A program made the position numbers and the translations under genes. A DNA stretch of 64,000 bases, taken from NCBI RefSeq assembly GCF_910592395.1, contig NC_088315.1:15049808-15113807 (forward strand), given 5' to 3'. Under the pieces are notes generated by a model. That model saw only the letters and a program-made list of their open reading frames with translations. It did no database searches and was not told the DNA's origin. Shown one piece after another: positions 21,874 to 33,900 of this stretch (position 1 is the first letter of the stretch; each line of letters opens with the position of its first letter). This stretch comes from Lineus longissimus (lineage: Eukaryota > Nemertea > Pilidiophora > Heteronemertea > Lineidae).

Positions 21874-23654
21874 TTCTGCACAACCTGCCACCAACCCTTT
21901 GGCTAACAAAAATGCACAAGTGTCTCAGTCGAATGATTCGGAGCAACATGTACCATCACAGCCTATTGCAATCTCCGAGTTGGTCAGTGCTGTTGAAAAA
22001 AGCAACAACATTTCTCCAGGTAGGTGTTCATTCTAAAGAACCACAATTAAGAAGCCAGTTGCCAATAAACTGACTTGTAGAAGATGTCATTATAATACCC
22101 CTTACAGTTCCATTACCCGGTAACACGGGGTAGAGACTTGACCTTACTGCACATTTTTGCTCTGATCTCTCATGATATTGGTCTGATTGATTTGAAATCT
22201 GGTGCATTCGATTGAAAGGTAAATTTTTGACTATTTGAGGTCAAGGTTAGCCAGACTTCATCCCTGGGGAGGCTTGATGCTTTAGCAGGTAGTCAGGCCA
22301 CCCTCAATAGCTAGTTCTCAAAACAGCCCCTTTCTCATGGAGGTCAAGCACAGTACGTAACACTGTTTAATTGTAAAACCTGGTGAAAAAAAGCATGATT
22401 TTCAGAATTTCTCCTGTGAAAAGGTGAAATTATTTGTGCATTTTGCGCCATAAGTACGCTCATCTTCATCTTGCATCTTGTTTTCAAATGGCAAGAATAA
22501 CATGAATACATGTCAAATGACATCAGATATATGTTTTTTCCAATGTCGTCGTTTTTCTATTTAAAATAGGGCTTATTTTCTTTCCCTCATTTGAAACCCT
22601 TTTCAAACCTTTTCTGCGGCCACCTGGGAAACATACGTGTACTCCCTTGATATCAGCATGAACAAAACCAGATCACCAGTAGTTGTAAGAAATGCAAACG
22701 CCCTGAAAGTGCTTCCAACAGACACTTGGGACATGATAGATCCCACAGCCATAACACGCTTGATTTAACAAACCAGCTATGTATCAGACAAAAGGGGATT
22801 ATTTGTACTCAAGTTATTTACTGACCTAGAAATTTCACAGACCTTGTTTTCTGGATATTTCCTCAAATGAGGCCCCTTGATGAGTCCTAAGTTAAGTAAA
22901 GTTGTATCATTCTTTGAAATGCCACTCCACTGACAGCACACAGTGTTCCTTTTAACTTGCAGAAAGGTTAAAAAATTGCATTGAAATGAAACCAGTGCCA
23001 TATTGTAGCCTACTAAGTATTTCATGTAGTTTACGGAACTGAAAGAATGAAAAAAAATAAATCGTTGGGAAAATTTTGAGAAATTCCACTTTTTGTAAAC
23101 TTTGATGATCTGTTACCATGGCAACAAAAGAATGGCTTTAAAATTCAGAGGTAGGGCCTGGTGAAATGGCACAGTGAGTAAAATTGGTGACCAAACATGG
23201 AGGGAGAGGGATGCAGCAGTGAACCAGGCATGGGTCAGGGCTCATCCATGCAATTTTAACTTTCTGCAAGTTAAGGAGCACTGTGAGCAATGGTCTTGAT
23301 GGCAAACGATAGTTGATTTTCCTCTTTGATACTTATGGCCAGGGTTTCGTGGTCCTGTGACATCTAGTCTAGTCAGATGCCATAAAAGAAGCTGTCAATG
23401 ACCACATCAATCACACACCTAATAAAAAGGTCATGATTTTACAATATTCTATTCATCACTTGTAGTGTCCAAAGGTTGTTTGCTGGAACATAGAAACCCA
23501 TTTTTTATAAAATCTTCTTTATAGAACCTCCCTACGCCCTAGAGGCACCAACTGTGTCTGATGTCTTCCAAACCACGGCACTTGATGCTACTGTTAGTGT
23601 AGCAGTTCCCAACTGTCCAGCTGATCTCAAAAAACCTTCGACTCTGCTGAAAGG
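21874..23654 (+). CDS. Exons of an unidentified Ser/Thr/Pro-rich protein (partial)
   Basis: Exon 21874-22019 (acceptor ttttttccag, donor ccag/gtaggt) and exon 23525-23654 (acceptor ctttatag, donor aagg/gtaagt) join in phase: ...VEKSNNISP then EPPYALEAPTVSDVFQ..., about 92 residues in all. The 146- and 130-nt lengths agree with their phases. Composition is low in charge and rich in Ser, Thr, Pro, Ala and Gln, suggesting a disordered region. Upstream exons were not found; the next candidate exon (26264-26434) does not match in phase. The family is not recognised. Confidence 0.5.
22020..23524. other. Intron, no feature supported
   Basis: AT-rich intron between the two exons above. A short stretch (tttctgcaagttaa) occurs in opposite orientation at about 22960 and 23258, too weak to call an element. 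Confidence 0.4.
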
Positions 23655-24170
23655 GTAAGTGTCTATGATTATTATTTATAAAATCTTCAAATTCTTACGA
23701 TTGACGGTTAGTGGGTTAAACTAGCCAGCCCTCTGCCTATTCAAATCAGTACATTTCACTCTGTGCGTACAATAGATGGCCAATATAAACCAATTAAGCT
23801 GTCACAGTTTTTGGTTTATGGAACTTCAATTTCAACCTCAAACCTCTTCCATCAAAGCCGTCTTATAGCTACAAACCCTGATTAATTCAATTGTTAACCT
23901 TACAGCAGGACATACCTTTGCGCAAGAATGGTGTCCTTTTGAACCCGCGAAAGGATGAATTTTTCCAACACGATTTATGCTATTTCTAGTCATGGCGAAC
24001 CCTTACCATGTTGAACAGTGATTTAATCTAACATATTACCCATTGAAAATCCATTGCTCAGTGTGGAATGCTGATTTCTAACCACTTATAATTAGATGAA
24101 ATCAACCTTGCATTTGCCGATGGCTCAGTAATAGTATATTGTTTGAGGATACATTTCACATTAATATCAG

Positions 24171-24889
24171 AATGTTGCTACTTCTAGCAAGGGTCCATCA
24201 TATATCCTCCAGGTTTTTGATTCGACCTATCACCAATAGTTTGCACGTTTCGTTTTTATTTGAGCTGGAAGCACTGCGTTTGTCCAAGAATTTCCTAATG
24301 CGGCCGATCTTATAAAGACTGGCGACGGCGGCTTTGCAAGTCATTTTAACCTGCATGCGCATGCTCATGTCCCCTTCCAACCATGCCCCCAAATCCTTAA
24401 CACACTTGGAACACTGAATCCAGACACCGTCAATGTTGATCCCCGGTATAGAGCCCGATCCCCTGGCGCTGACAAAGTTAGCCATGTCGGTCTTTGGCGC
24501 ATTAAGGGCAAGCATGTTTTTTGAAAGCCACGTTTTATTATTCCTAATACCATCCTCCATGCTTGTAACCAACGCTGTACATTGGGACTCGTCACCACGG
24601 CGAGCCGACTTCAACAGCTGATTGTCATCAGCAAACAGCTGATACGGAATACTGCACCTGTGCATCACGTCGCCTAGAGGAATTGTGTAGATTGTAAATA
24701 GGACCGGGCCGAGAACTGAACCTTGTGGAACGCCAAATTCCAATGAAACACGATCAGAAAAAACACCACAGATTGTCACCGAGAGCTGTCTGTCCTCAAG
24801 GTAGGATTTAAACCAATCGAATGCAGATTCAGTCAATCCAATCCTATTTCGTAGTCGATCCAAAAGTAGGGTGTGGTCAACCGTATCAA
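24171..24889 (-). mobile_element. Truncated non-LTR retrotransposon (reverse transcriptase fragment)
   Basis: The minus strand encodes a reverse transcriptase segment: FDTVDHTLLLDRLRN at the 5' edge (about 24889), SYLEDRQLSV, GVPQGSVLGPVLF, then the catalytic FADD box, and a SLYKIGRIRKFLD region before the frame enters repeat sequence at about 24268. These motifs fit CR1/L2-like non-LTR elements. The element lacks its endonuclease and N-terminal RT, and the 3' part joins sequence (24171-24267) shared with repeat family R1 at 9297-9397. It is a dead fragment within or beside the Ser/Thr-rich gene. Confidence 0.85.
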
Positions 24890-24954
24890 ATCAAGTTATT
24901 CAGAATGAAGTAAATTTCCATTTTTAACCTAGGAGGATGCTGTCTGAAAAACAA

Positions 24955-25890
24955 AGCAGAGGCTCCCAACCTTGAAATTGGCATCGACTTCGTTTGGAAA
25001 GAGTTCTATTTGCTTTAGGATTTTAAATTCTAGCCAAATTAGTGGTGCCTATGGCCAGCCCTTAATCATGAGGTTTTAAAAGGAACCAGTTTTGAACCAA
25101 CCTTGCACTGCAGGCTAATGTACAGCCGTGCGCATTGGCCTACAAACTTGTACGCTACGCATATGACAAAAATCTATGGTCTTTCCAGGCATTTGATTAC
25201 ATTATCCTAAATTATGGTGACAGCCAGCACGGCCAGAAACAGCGATGTAAGAGCTTGGTGAAATGACATGTTATTCATATTACATGACTTTTCCATTCAT
25301 CGATGGTTTGCAAAGCTTTATGCCACTTATATAGCTAACTAGGCCTACCAGAATTGTGTAAGATAGTGTAAGTTGGGGACAAAACCTCACAGCAAAGACG
25401 GTAGTTTTGCCAAGGAAGAAATTGAAAAAACTGTAACTAAAATCACCATTTACTCATAAACTACTAGTGATTTTTTTCTTAAAAATACTGGCTTTCCCTA
25501 GCAATGACCCTTATTCACGCATTGATAAGGTTTTTTTAAAATTCAACCAGTATGATAAGAGTCGATTTCTATGAACCTTTTTCAAGCATTGTCTAGGAGT
25601 TCGGCCGAGCAAAAACAAGCAGGTGTGCTTATTCTGTTCATAAAAAAACAAACATGTATCTCATGATTAGGAAGATAACTTAAGGGTTGACCATACGTAC
25701 CACCATTTTTGCTAGAACTTGAAGTCTAAAAGCAATTAAATCCCTTTCAAAACAAAGAGAACCCTTTTCTAGAGAACCGCCTTCTAGGTTTTAAATGGGC
25801 ATTCACTTCATTTTGACGGAGTTCTAATTGATTTTGGATTTCAGGTTCTAGCCTAAATGGTAGTACCTATTCCCAACCTAAAAGCCAGTT
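24955..25890 (+). repeat. Pair of diverged direct repeats
   Basis: About 100 bp at 24965-25065 (ggcatcgacttcgtttgg ... ttctagccaaatt.gtggtgcctat) recurs at 25790-25885 (gcattcacttcattttg ... ttctagcctaaatggtagtacctat). Old, perhaps 75% identical by eye. The sequence between shows no gene. Confidence 0.5.
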
Positions 25891-26263
25891 TGATTTCTTT
25901 GTTACGGACCTCACATCTGATATCAGTTACATTCTTCTTTTTAATAATGTTTTAGGTTTTCGACTTGTAAACGTTTAAATATCACAGTGTATAGTGTTGA
26001 TGCGAATAACTCAGTTTGAGAGGGAATGAAGTGTTTCTATACGAAATCTTAGAGGCTTTTTGAAGTTTTCCTTTATATCACAGTGTACATTGTGACCGTG
26101 CATGAGCCTTGGCAGTCTACAGTAAACTAGGGCAGAAATCTAGAGCACAAATTTTTTCAGTCTAACAAGCTTTGCATTGCATTGTTGGGGATTCCCCTTC
26201 CAAGTTTCAACCACGTGATGGGATTATTTGCCTTGGTGTTTTACCCCTTTCATCTCTCCTCAG

Positions 26264-26434
26264 CAATCATCAGCCTCATCAGCTGCGACCCTCGAAGGCA
26301 ACGGGCTTGTTAAAATACAGTTAAATAACTTACAAATTAGTAAAAACTGCGAGAGCACACCCAGGCCCGTTGGTTTTTTAGAAAACAGACTTGCCAAGTC
26401 AACTCGTAGTGCCAGACATGAAAAGCACGACTGA
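26264..26434 (+). CDS. Possible terminal exon
   Basis: Acceptor ctctcctcag precedes an open frame QSSASSAATLEGNG to a TGA at 26432-26434, with Ser/Ala-rich then basic content. The frame does not match the phase left by the exon ending at 23654 (which would stop after about 19 codons), so the link is unproven. It ends 170 bp before the next TATA box, a plausible gene end. Confidence 0.25.
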   Translation, partial: QSSASSAATLEGNGLVKIQLNNLQISKNCESTPRPVGFLENRLAKSTRSARHEKHD

Positions 26435-26581
26435 ATACCATTTTGCCTGATTACATCAAATCATTTTGTCTGGACATCAGCACAGACTGAAATAGATTAG
26501 CAGGGATAAGCGTGCGGGGCGACTGCGATTGGTTGTTCGGAATGGATCTTGCTGTGATTAGTTGACGTATTTGCGGCTGAA

Positions 26582-26640
26582 TTACGTCATCATAAAGGGG
26601 AAAAGTTTGTATAAAAGGCGCCGTGGACTCGGTTCTTCAT
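26582..26640 (+). promoter_or_regulatory. Core promoter of the ZP-domain gene
   Basis: TATAAAAGG at 26610-26618 in a short GC-containing context, with a CRE-like ttacgtcatca at 26582-26592. A start site would fall near 26640. A non-coding first exon with a weak donor (gcg/gttaag) near 26705 could splice to the acceptor at 27898. Confidence 0.55.
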
Positions 26641-27572
26641 CATTACGGAAATCTGTGCTCTAGCGTCTGGGCGTATACCTCATCAGACCAAGGAAGACTA
26701 CTGCGGTTAAGATTTATTTATTTCGTATTTTTGCAATCAAAGGAGGTCCCATTTTGGCAATATTTTTGACAATAATAGTTTTCTCCCGTATCTTTAACCC
26801 ACTTGAAGAATGTGTACAGCGCTGGCATGTTTGTAATTGATATGTATGATTCTCCAAAGCAAATTTACGCCCCAAGATGTGCTCGCATGCCTCTCATGGT
26901 CTTTGCTTCGGACCATTGGTGTGTTGAAGTGCAAAAACAATGCAAGAAAGAAATTGTAGGCATCATTCCTCCTCGGCAAAATATGAACCAATGTCGCTGC
27001 AGATTCCAAACCCTTGGCCATCTAGATTTACTTCCATGAGAAGCGGCACCTGACAAATGAGTGATTTTGCTTTTGACCTATTACGCGTTTTTATACTATA
27101 ACGTATGGTTATTTTTTGTTTTTAATGATATTTACACCTCCCCCCCCCCCTCCCCCAATCTTTGGTTTTAGGCCGGAATATGCCAGTCAAGATATAACCA
27201 CTATAGTTGATGGCTTTTTTGGCAAGGACTGGGTAATAATTTTTGCGCTTGGATAAATCTCCAGTTAAGGTAAAAAATTCTAGGCAGATTTGAAGCAAAT
27301 TTGAGGCGCATCTGAATGTTTTCAGTATTTTTCTGCCGTCTTAAGGAAAGAATATTGCCAATCATTTATCCTCTTGCATTTGACTTGTGCTTCAGTACCC
27401 CGATGCTCTCGAGCGGAGAGCATAGGAGGTATGTATATATTTTGGGGTGAAATATTGCTTTTTTTCGCACATTGGTAAGTGCAGACACTTTAACTCCGCT
27501 CGAAAGCGATTTTATTTGCCCAAAATGCCCATGCATGAAGTGGGAACGACATTCCCGTCCCACCGTAAAACT

Positions 27573-27663
27573 GTCATCATCCAGATAATTCGTGTTGGGC
27601 ATGCCAGTTTTGGTTTACGGTCATCATCCAGATAATTCGTGTTGGGCATGCCAGTTTTGGTTT
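27573..27663 (+). repeat. 47-bp tandem duplication in a 5' intron
   Basis: gtcatcatccagataattcg... at 27573 is repeated from 27620, nearly perfectly. Confidence 0.9.
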
Positions 27664-27902
27664 GTTCCATAGATTTGAAAGCATAATCGGAATTTGCAAA
27701 GGAATAAATTTCATTTAATAGCGGCATCTTTTAATTTAAGTTAATTAATGATTAATCCTGGGATCTATAGTGATTGTCGTCAAATTTTCATTGCATTTCT
27801 GTGGGTACTTTTGAAAGTGATTTATTTTTTGTTGGTTTATTTTGGCTCCCGTTTGAATCTTGCCTCCTTTTTTGAATTTTGCATGTTTTCTGTTTCAGTG
27901 AA

Positions 27903-30900
27903 ATGCTGTTACTGGCTGTGATCGTCTGCGCTGCCATGCTGTGTACCACCGGCGCAACTTCGGGCATCGGTGAGTCAAATGGCGGCTAGTCCAGCCGAGT
28001 CGTATATGTTGTTACTGGACAAGATTTTCCCGAATTCCTTTTGAATGGCTCTGAAAGTTCCTCGAAATTAATCCTAAAAGTAGGATAGATTTTTCCCGAT
28101 AGTTCCGAATCTCAAAAAAGCGAATATTTTGCGCCTGAAAGTTGTATTTGGCCAAGCAAATATCACGTCTAATTGCCCTTAACGGTTTAGGCCTATCGAC
28201 GCCCTTTAAAGAAGTCTTGTAGGGGGGGTTGATGTGCCAGATGACCCTTTAATAAGACGTCGGATCAATAGGAATTTGGGCATTGGTACGTGCGGAGTTT
28301 GTAGACAGTCGACAGTTTATTGGGCTATGCGTGAAGTAAGGGGCAAAAACGATGCAAGCAGCCTGTGTGTAACTAACTGTAATGGCTTTTTCAGCTGTTG
28401 ACGACGCCTGTTCGACCAACGCGTTTTGCAACTATGAAGGAGACTCCCCAATGGATCACACGAAATGTGACAGCTCTGTGTGTGTATGTACGAGCTTGTA
28501 TTATGGAGAGGCTGGCGATACGACCTGTGTTCAAGGCAAGTATCCAACAATGTCCAAGTATAATGTAGTCGCTGCCGATCTGATCAATCATATCGGCAAT
28601 CATATCGGCAAGTAGTTTTCGGGTTTCTCTTTTTCAAATCCCAAGAAATAATGGATTTATTTGATGCATGATATGCAGACTTGATTGGTTTACACCCAAA
28701 CAAAAAATCATGCTTGGAAAGGCCAATTGAATTTCGAAGACCTGATGGTCATCATGAACGATAACGGCCATTTTTTTACAATGGGCAGATCATGACATTT
28801 TGGACCGTTTTGGTCATGGTCATTGTTTCCAAACGTTGAAAAGTCGTCGGGTAGACACAGTTGTAATAAAATATACTTGGCGTGGCTTGGTAGATTTCAC
28901 TTGCCTGTGGGGTGCCATGCAGGACCAAATAAAGTACTGAAAATCGAACGATCCATTTAAATACACACGTACACAACTTTTCTGAACATGGCGATTCAGG
29001 TGTTAATTCACCTTGCCCCAAGTTTGAGTGCATGCATATAAATTATACGTCTAATGAACTTTCTTTATGGCAGCTTCACTCGGCGGTAGTTGTGCTGGCA
29101 AAACGGACGCTGCTGCGTTTTGTGCAACAAGTGACCCTGATGCAGAGTGTGCCAGCGACGTCTGTGCCTGCAGTGCCGGATTCTACGAAACTGAAAGTTT
29201 ACTTGATGGAACCACGCATTGCTCTAAAGGTAAGTGAACAACTGAGAATCGCAAGGTTTGAAAGGCTTTACACTGAACAATGCATATACTATTGCAGAGT
29301 TCGAAATGATCCGGCACTGTTGTACAAGTCATTGGAAACCTTTTTGTTAGGTCATGAATTGGTAGCCATTTTAACAAAACCGATATATTGAAGACGGTTT
29401 TCAAAAAAGTTAATTTGAATGCAACATGTTCTGTGTCCGACTGCCAGAAACATCTGTGTAATGCCTTTACCAACCATGTATCCGAGGCTCGAAAGTTTTA
29501 AAAATATTGATATAATACTTGAGCAATACGTAATGCCACTTCACGCGCGCACGTCTCGAGCCCTTTAACGCTCGTTTTTTCAAATAGTAATTTATTTTAC
29601 AGTCGCAGTCGGAACTCCATGCGACTCCTCGGCTGGTGGTGATGCTTTCTGTCGAACGGGCCTTCCTGCAGATTCTGAATGCATCGTCATAACGCAGACA
29701 TGTGAATGTCCCAGTGGAAAGACCTATGTACCGTCCCTCGATCTCTGCCATACTGAAAGTTTCCATGCCACATGCGCAACGTGCAGACAAACTGGCGGAC
29801 ATTGTTATGACATTGAGGATGACGATTCCCCCACTGGATGTGTCTGTCCTCCATCTAAGGATAGCAGTGGCGTGGCCCTAACTGTAGGATGTGACCTTGG
29901 CATCGGTAAGATATCATCTGTATTTCTGTATTGATTCACCTAGTACTCGAAGTAGAAAAAAGGAAAGATGAAAAAAGAAGTACGCAGTTTTCGAATCGGA
30001 AGGTTTTATTTTACGTTCTGTCGGGTGCTAGTAAGCATAATCGAAGTTTCGGCAGATGTCTACCGATGATTCTAAAGTATTCGCAAGCTACCATAACTAT
30101 TTAAGTCTCGGTAGTGCAATGGCAAACAACACCGATAATACAATGATGCAAATACTAATACAATTATGCCGTGTCAAAAGAAAATGCATAGCTTTCATGG
30201 AAATAATTCGCTCATTTGGTCTGAACCCGCAACCAAACTTGTCACTTGCTGTCACTGACAATACTGTGACGCTGCCGATCGAGGGGCTCCTGTACAAAAA
30301 TAAATGTCCATAGGTTTTTGAAAAGATCGCAGATGGCATAAGATAATTGAATGCGGTTTTCAGCAGAAAATGGTATATTTGGTAATGTATCTGTTGTTGT
30401 ATCTGTATTTGGGCCTAGCTAATCCGGGCTCTTCATTATGTAACTGGCAATTTTAAAAATGTCCAAAAACTAACTTTTTTATTTTTGTTCTTTTTCACAA
30501 TGTATGGATGAACTATGATGCAACGAAGGTTGTTTCGCTTTAATTAGAAAATTCCTCCTAAATTCCGTTATTTTGAAGACTACTTTTAGCTCGCTATAGG
30601 CGATTGTTTTTTCAGACAACTTTGTATTGCTGACCATGAGGGGAGTTCTCAGTCTGGCCCCATTCATAAAAACCCTAACTTTCAACACAATTGATGGTTT
30701 AATTAGTCAAAGTGATTCCCAAACGAATTTTTTTTCGAAATATCTGTTACATAATGAAGGGATGGAATTGGGTGCATCCAAATACAACGGATTTATGACC
30801 AACTAAATATACCATTCTCGGCTTAAAACCGCATTCAAATATCTTATTTCTGTGATATTTTTAAGAGTCGCAACACTAGGGCTGAACGTGTAATGGAAGG

Positions 30901-33900
30901 CGTACCATAAACTGGCTACATGTAATTGGCGTAGACTACATTTATCCTGTTGGAGACTTATATAGCCGGCTTCGGGAGGCAGTTTCACATGCTTATTACA
31001 CGTAATGTAGGCCTGTTGTACAGGAACCCTTCAACCAGTTAAAGCGTCTACACAGTAAGAAGAAATAATATTGACGGCAAGAAAACTGAACGACATTTAT
31101 TCACAGCTAGTTTTAATTAAAATCTTTTTTAGCTCTGATTGGCGACTATTGCGATCCAACTGGAACACCTGCAGTGGATTGTGAATTAGAAGACTCCAGT
31201 TGTCTTCACGCAGGCGCGCTAAATGGTCGCTTCACCTGTCAATGTGACCCTGGGTATCACGCCATAAGTTTATTTGGAGACGAACGGAAATGCTGTAAGT
31301 AATATTTGTACTTGATTAGTATTGTCGCGCGGAGTTTCTATATTGCCAATTCGATCAGCTTAATTCGGTTTTCATGAAGTAGCAATATCAACATGCTAAG
31401 ACTGCTTTGGCAAAATGACAATGAACTATTTTGTAGGCCTGGGACAATTTCCAATGTTATATCCCCAGCGCAATAAACATGAGGTTCGAGTCTTTGCACA
31501 TCCTAATGCACAAAATAACCCCTGGAAAACGTGTCCGGCCCGCGAGCTTTTTTCCCAAACCACATGATATCCATTGCAATGGTTATTCGTAGCGTTCCTA
31601 GCTCTTCTATTATATAGAGGGGCGCGCATATAATCGTTCCGGATAATCGAAGAAATTCGATTCTCATGGTACACTGTGCGTGGTAGTCTCTTTACTTAAA
31701 AGTTTACAAAAGTCCAAATGGAAATATGTTTGGGCCATGGATATGTACAATAGTTCGGGTGAAAAAACTCGTCCGACCCTATAAGGTATGGTTCTGGTAG
31801 AGGCCATCAACTGTCAATTGCCCTGAAATGGAATAAACCGACCTATTAACTTTGGAGTCATTTGAATTGTCGTGAAATTCCAGAGCTCGAAGGGTTGACT
31901 GCCGTGGTCTTTCAAGAACCATGTACAGTATCAGAAGTAAGAACACGTCCTAGAAACATTTTCCTTAGGAATTTTAGATTGATACACCGGCTTCTGCACA
32001 AAATATCTTTCAGAACTTTTAGCTGTAAAGTTTTGGCAGACTGCCCACACGTGTGCATATCCTGTCGGAATTTGTATGCCTATGAAAGCATTAATATCTT
32101 GCAATTCAACTAAATTGTGATAATATTGCTATTTTTGGGAGTCTGTTGCAGAAATTTACTTGTTTCGGTGAATGAGTGTAACATGTGTGAAGGGCTTCTC
32201 TGGTTGAATAGGCTTCTCTGGTTGAATCGGCTGGTTACTTAAAATTTGTGGCACTATTTCATTTCACTTTTCATTTCGCACTTTTTTTTCAGATCGCTCA
32301 ATTGCCAAAGAAACTGATCGTAACTGCATGTGGTGCCAGTCACGCGGTGGCATATGTTATGATATTGACGATGATGGCGTTCGTGATGGGTGTATGTGCC
32401 CAGCCACTAGGAGTACCTCAGATCCCAATGATCCCAGCACTGATTGTGACGTAAACCATGGTAAACGCGTTTGAACCTCATCTAGCATTGTGCTACACCC
32501 GTGACCTACTAGATTTTCACTAAGAAATCTTTTTCCTGTTAATTTCTTTTTGGAATCGGCCATTTAGTAATATACTGGAGCCTTTTACATCAATGGTTGT
32601 GATCTACACTTTCATTGAACATGAGCACTTAATCGTGGGTGCCATTAAGGCTTTACCTGTCCGATATGTCGACAACAGCGATGCTTACATTGAAATGTTT
32701 ATTGAACCACGCTTGATTTAAGATAGAAGAACCAAGTCACTTTCTTATTCTAAAGACACTCTATTCGGAGGAAGTGACGCGAGGTCATGAAGCGTTTCAA
32801 TGGTTACGTGAAAGGAAACTTTTTTTCAAGACGACCCCAAAAAAGGTGCATTGCTTGGACTTATCTACTTGACACATTACCACGTGCTTTCCGTCACCAC
32901 GTGCTTTCCGTCATTAACTGCTGAGCCTTAGTACACACTTGGAATTTTTTGTTTCAGTGACCGTTTCCTGTACTGCAAGTAGAATGGACATATGCTACAC
33001 TCCCCACGACACTACTCGCCTCCCTGGCATGGCAACCAAACTAACCAATGGGGATGCGTACGTTTACATCGAACGCCACCTTGGAGAAGATCCTTGTCGA
33101 TTTGAATACGATGGAAGTAGTGACTGGTGTGTGAGCCTCGACCTTGCTTCCGACCAGACTGATGCTTGTGATACCCGTGTTACCTTTCCAACGGTAGGAA
33201 AATGCTGCAAAGCAATAGGATTTTACCAGTGTTTAATCCGATTGCTTTAAGCTCTATATCGATTTGCAGTGGTAAATATACATCTGGTAGTGTACGGGTG
33301 TAGATACAAATGGAATATACTCCAGACTTGCAATTTCAGGAACGTCTTGGATCGGCAACCTAAGCCCATGTAGATATTATGCTCATTGTCGTTGTGCAGC
33401 ACGATTGAAAAATTTTGAAGAGCATAATAGGTTGGCGGCACCAATTTGTTTATGCCATTTGCCTTCATGCAAAGATTTCAGAATGGCAGGCCCAATTGGA
33501 TTTCACTTCGTCGAAGAGACTTTTTTGAGGATTCGTTACCAACCTAGACCTAGACATAAAAGTATCGCCAAATCGATCGATAAAAGTCTTAGTGGTTGGG
33601 TAACAAGTGATCAGTTTATTCCCAATGCTAATCATTGTAAACTTTCCTAAGACGGACAAAATTTAGCCAATTGTAACAGGCCAGGGTCCCTTCTGGTCCA
33701 CTTACAAAAGACCCCCAACTGAAATAAATAGTAATAAATCCCAGTGTCGTAAGTTAGCCTCATTAAAACAAGTTGATCGGTAAAACAAGTTGATCGGGAA
33801 AAGTCGCGTTTCTCTTTCACGTTAAAAGACCCAACTCCCGGGTGAACTGTTCAGGAGAAGCTTTTTGTAATTCGGAGGTTATTCATGCTCGTCCGTTTAC

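Noticed and set aside
21453-21881. 142-aa minus-strand open frame
   Set aside because: No recognisable motif or splice partner. It overlaps the acceptor region of the plus-strand exon at 21874.
22777-23300. Possible large inverted repeat around ctttctgcaagttaa
   Set aside because: Only about 30 bp match convincingly.
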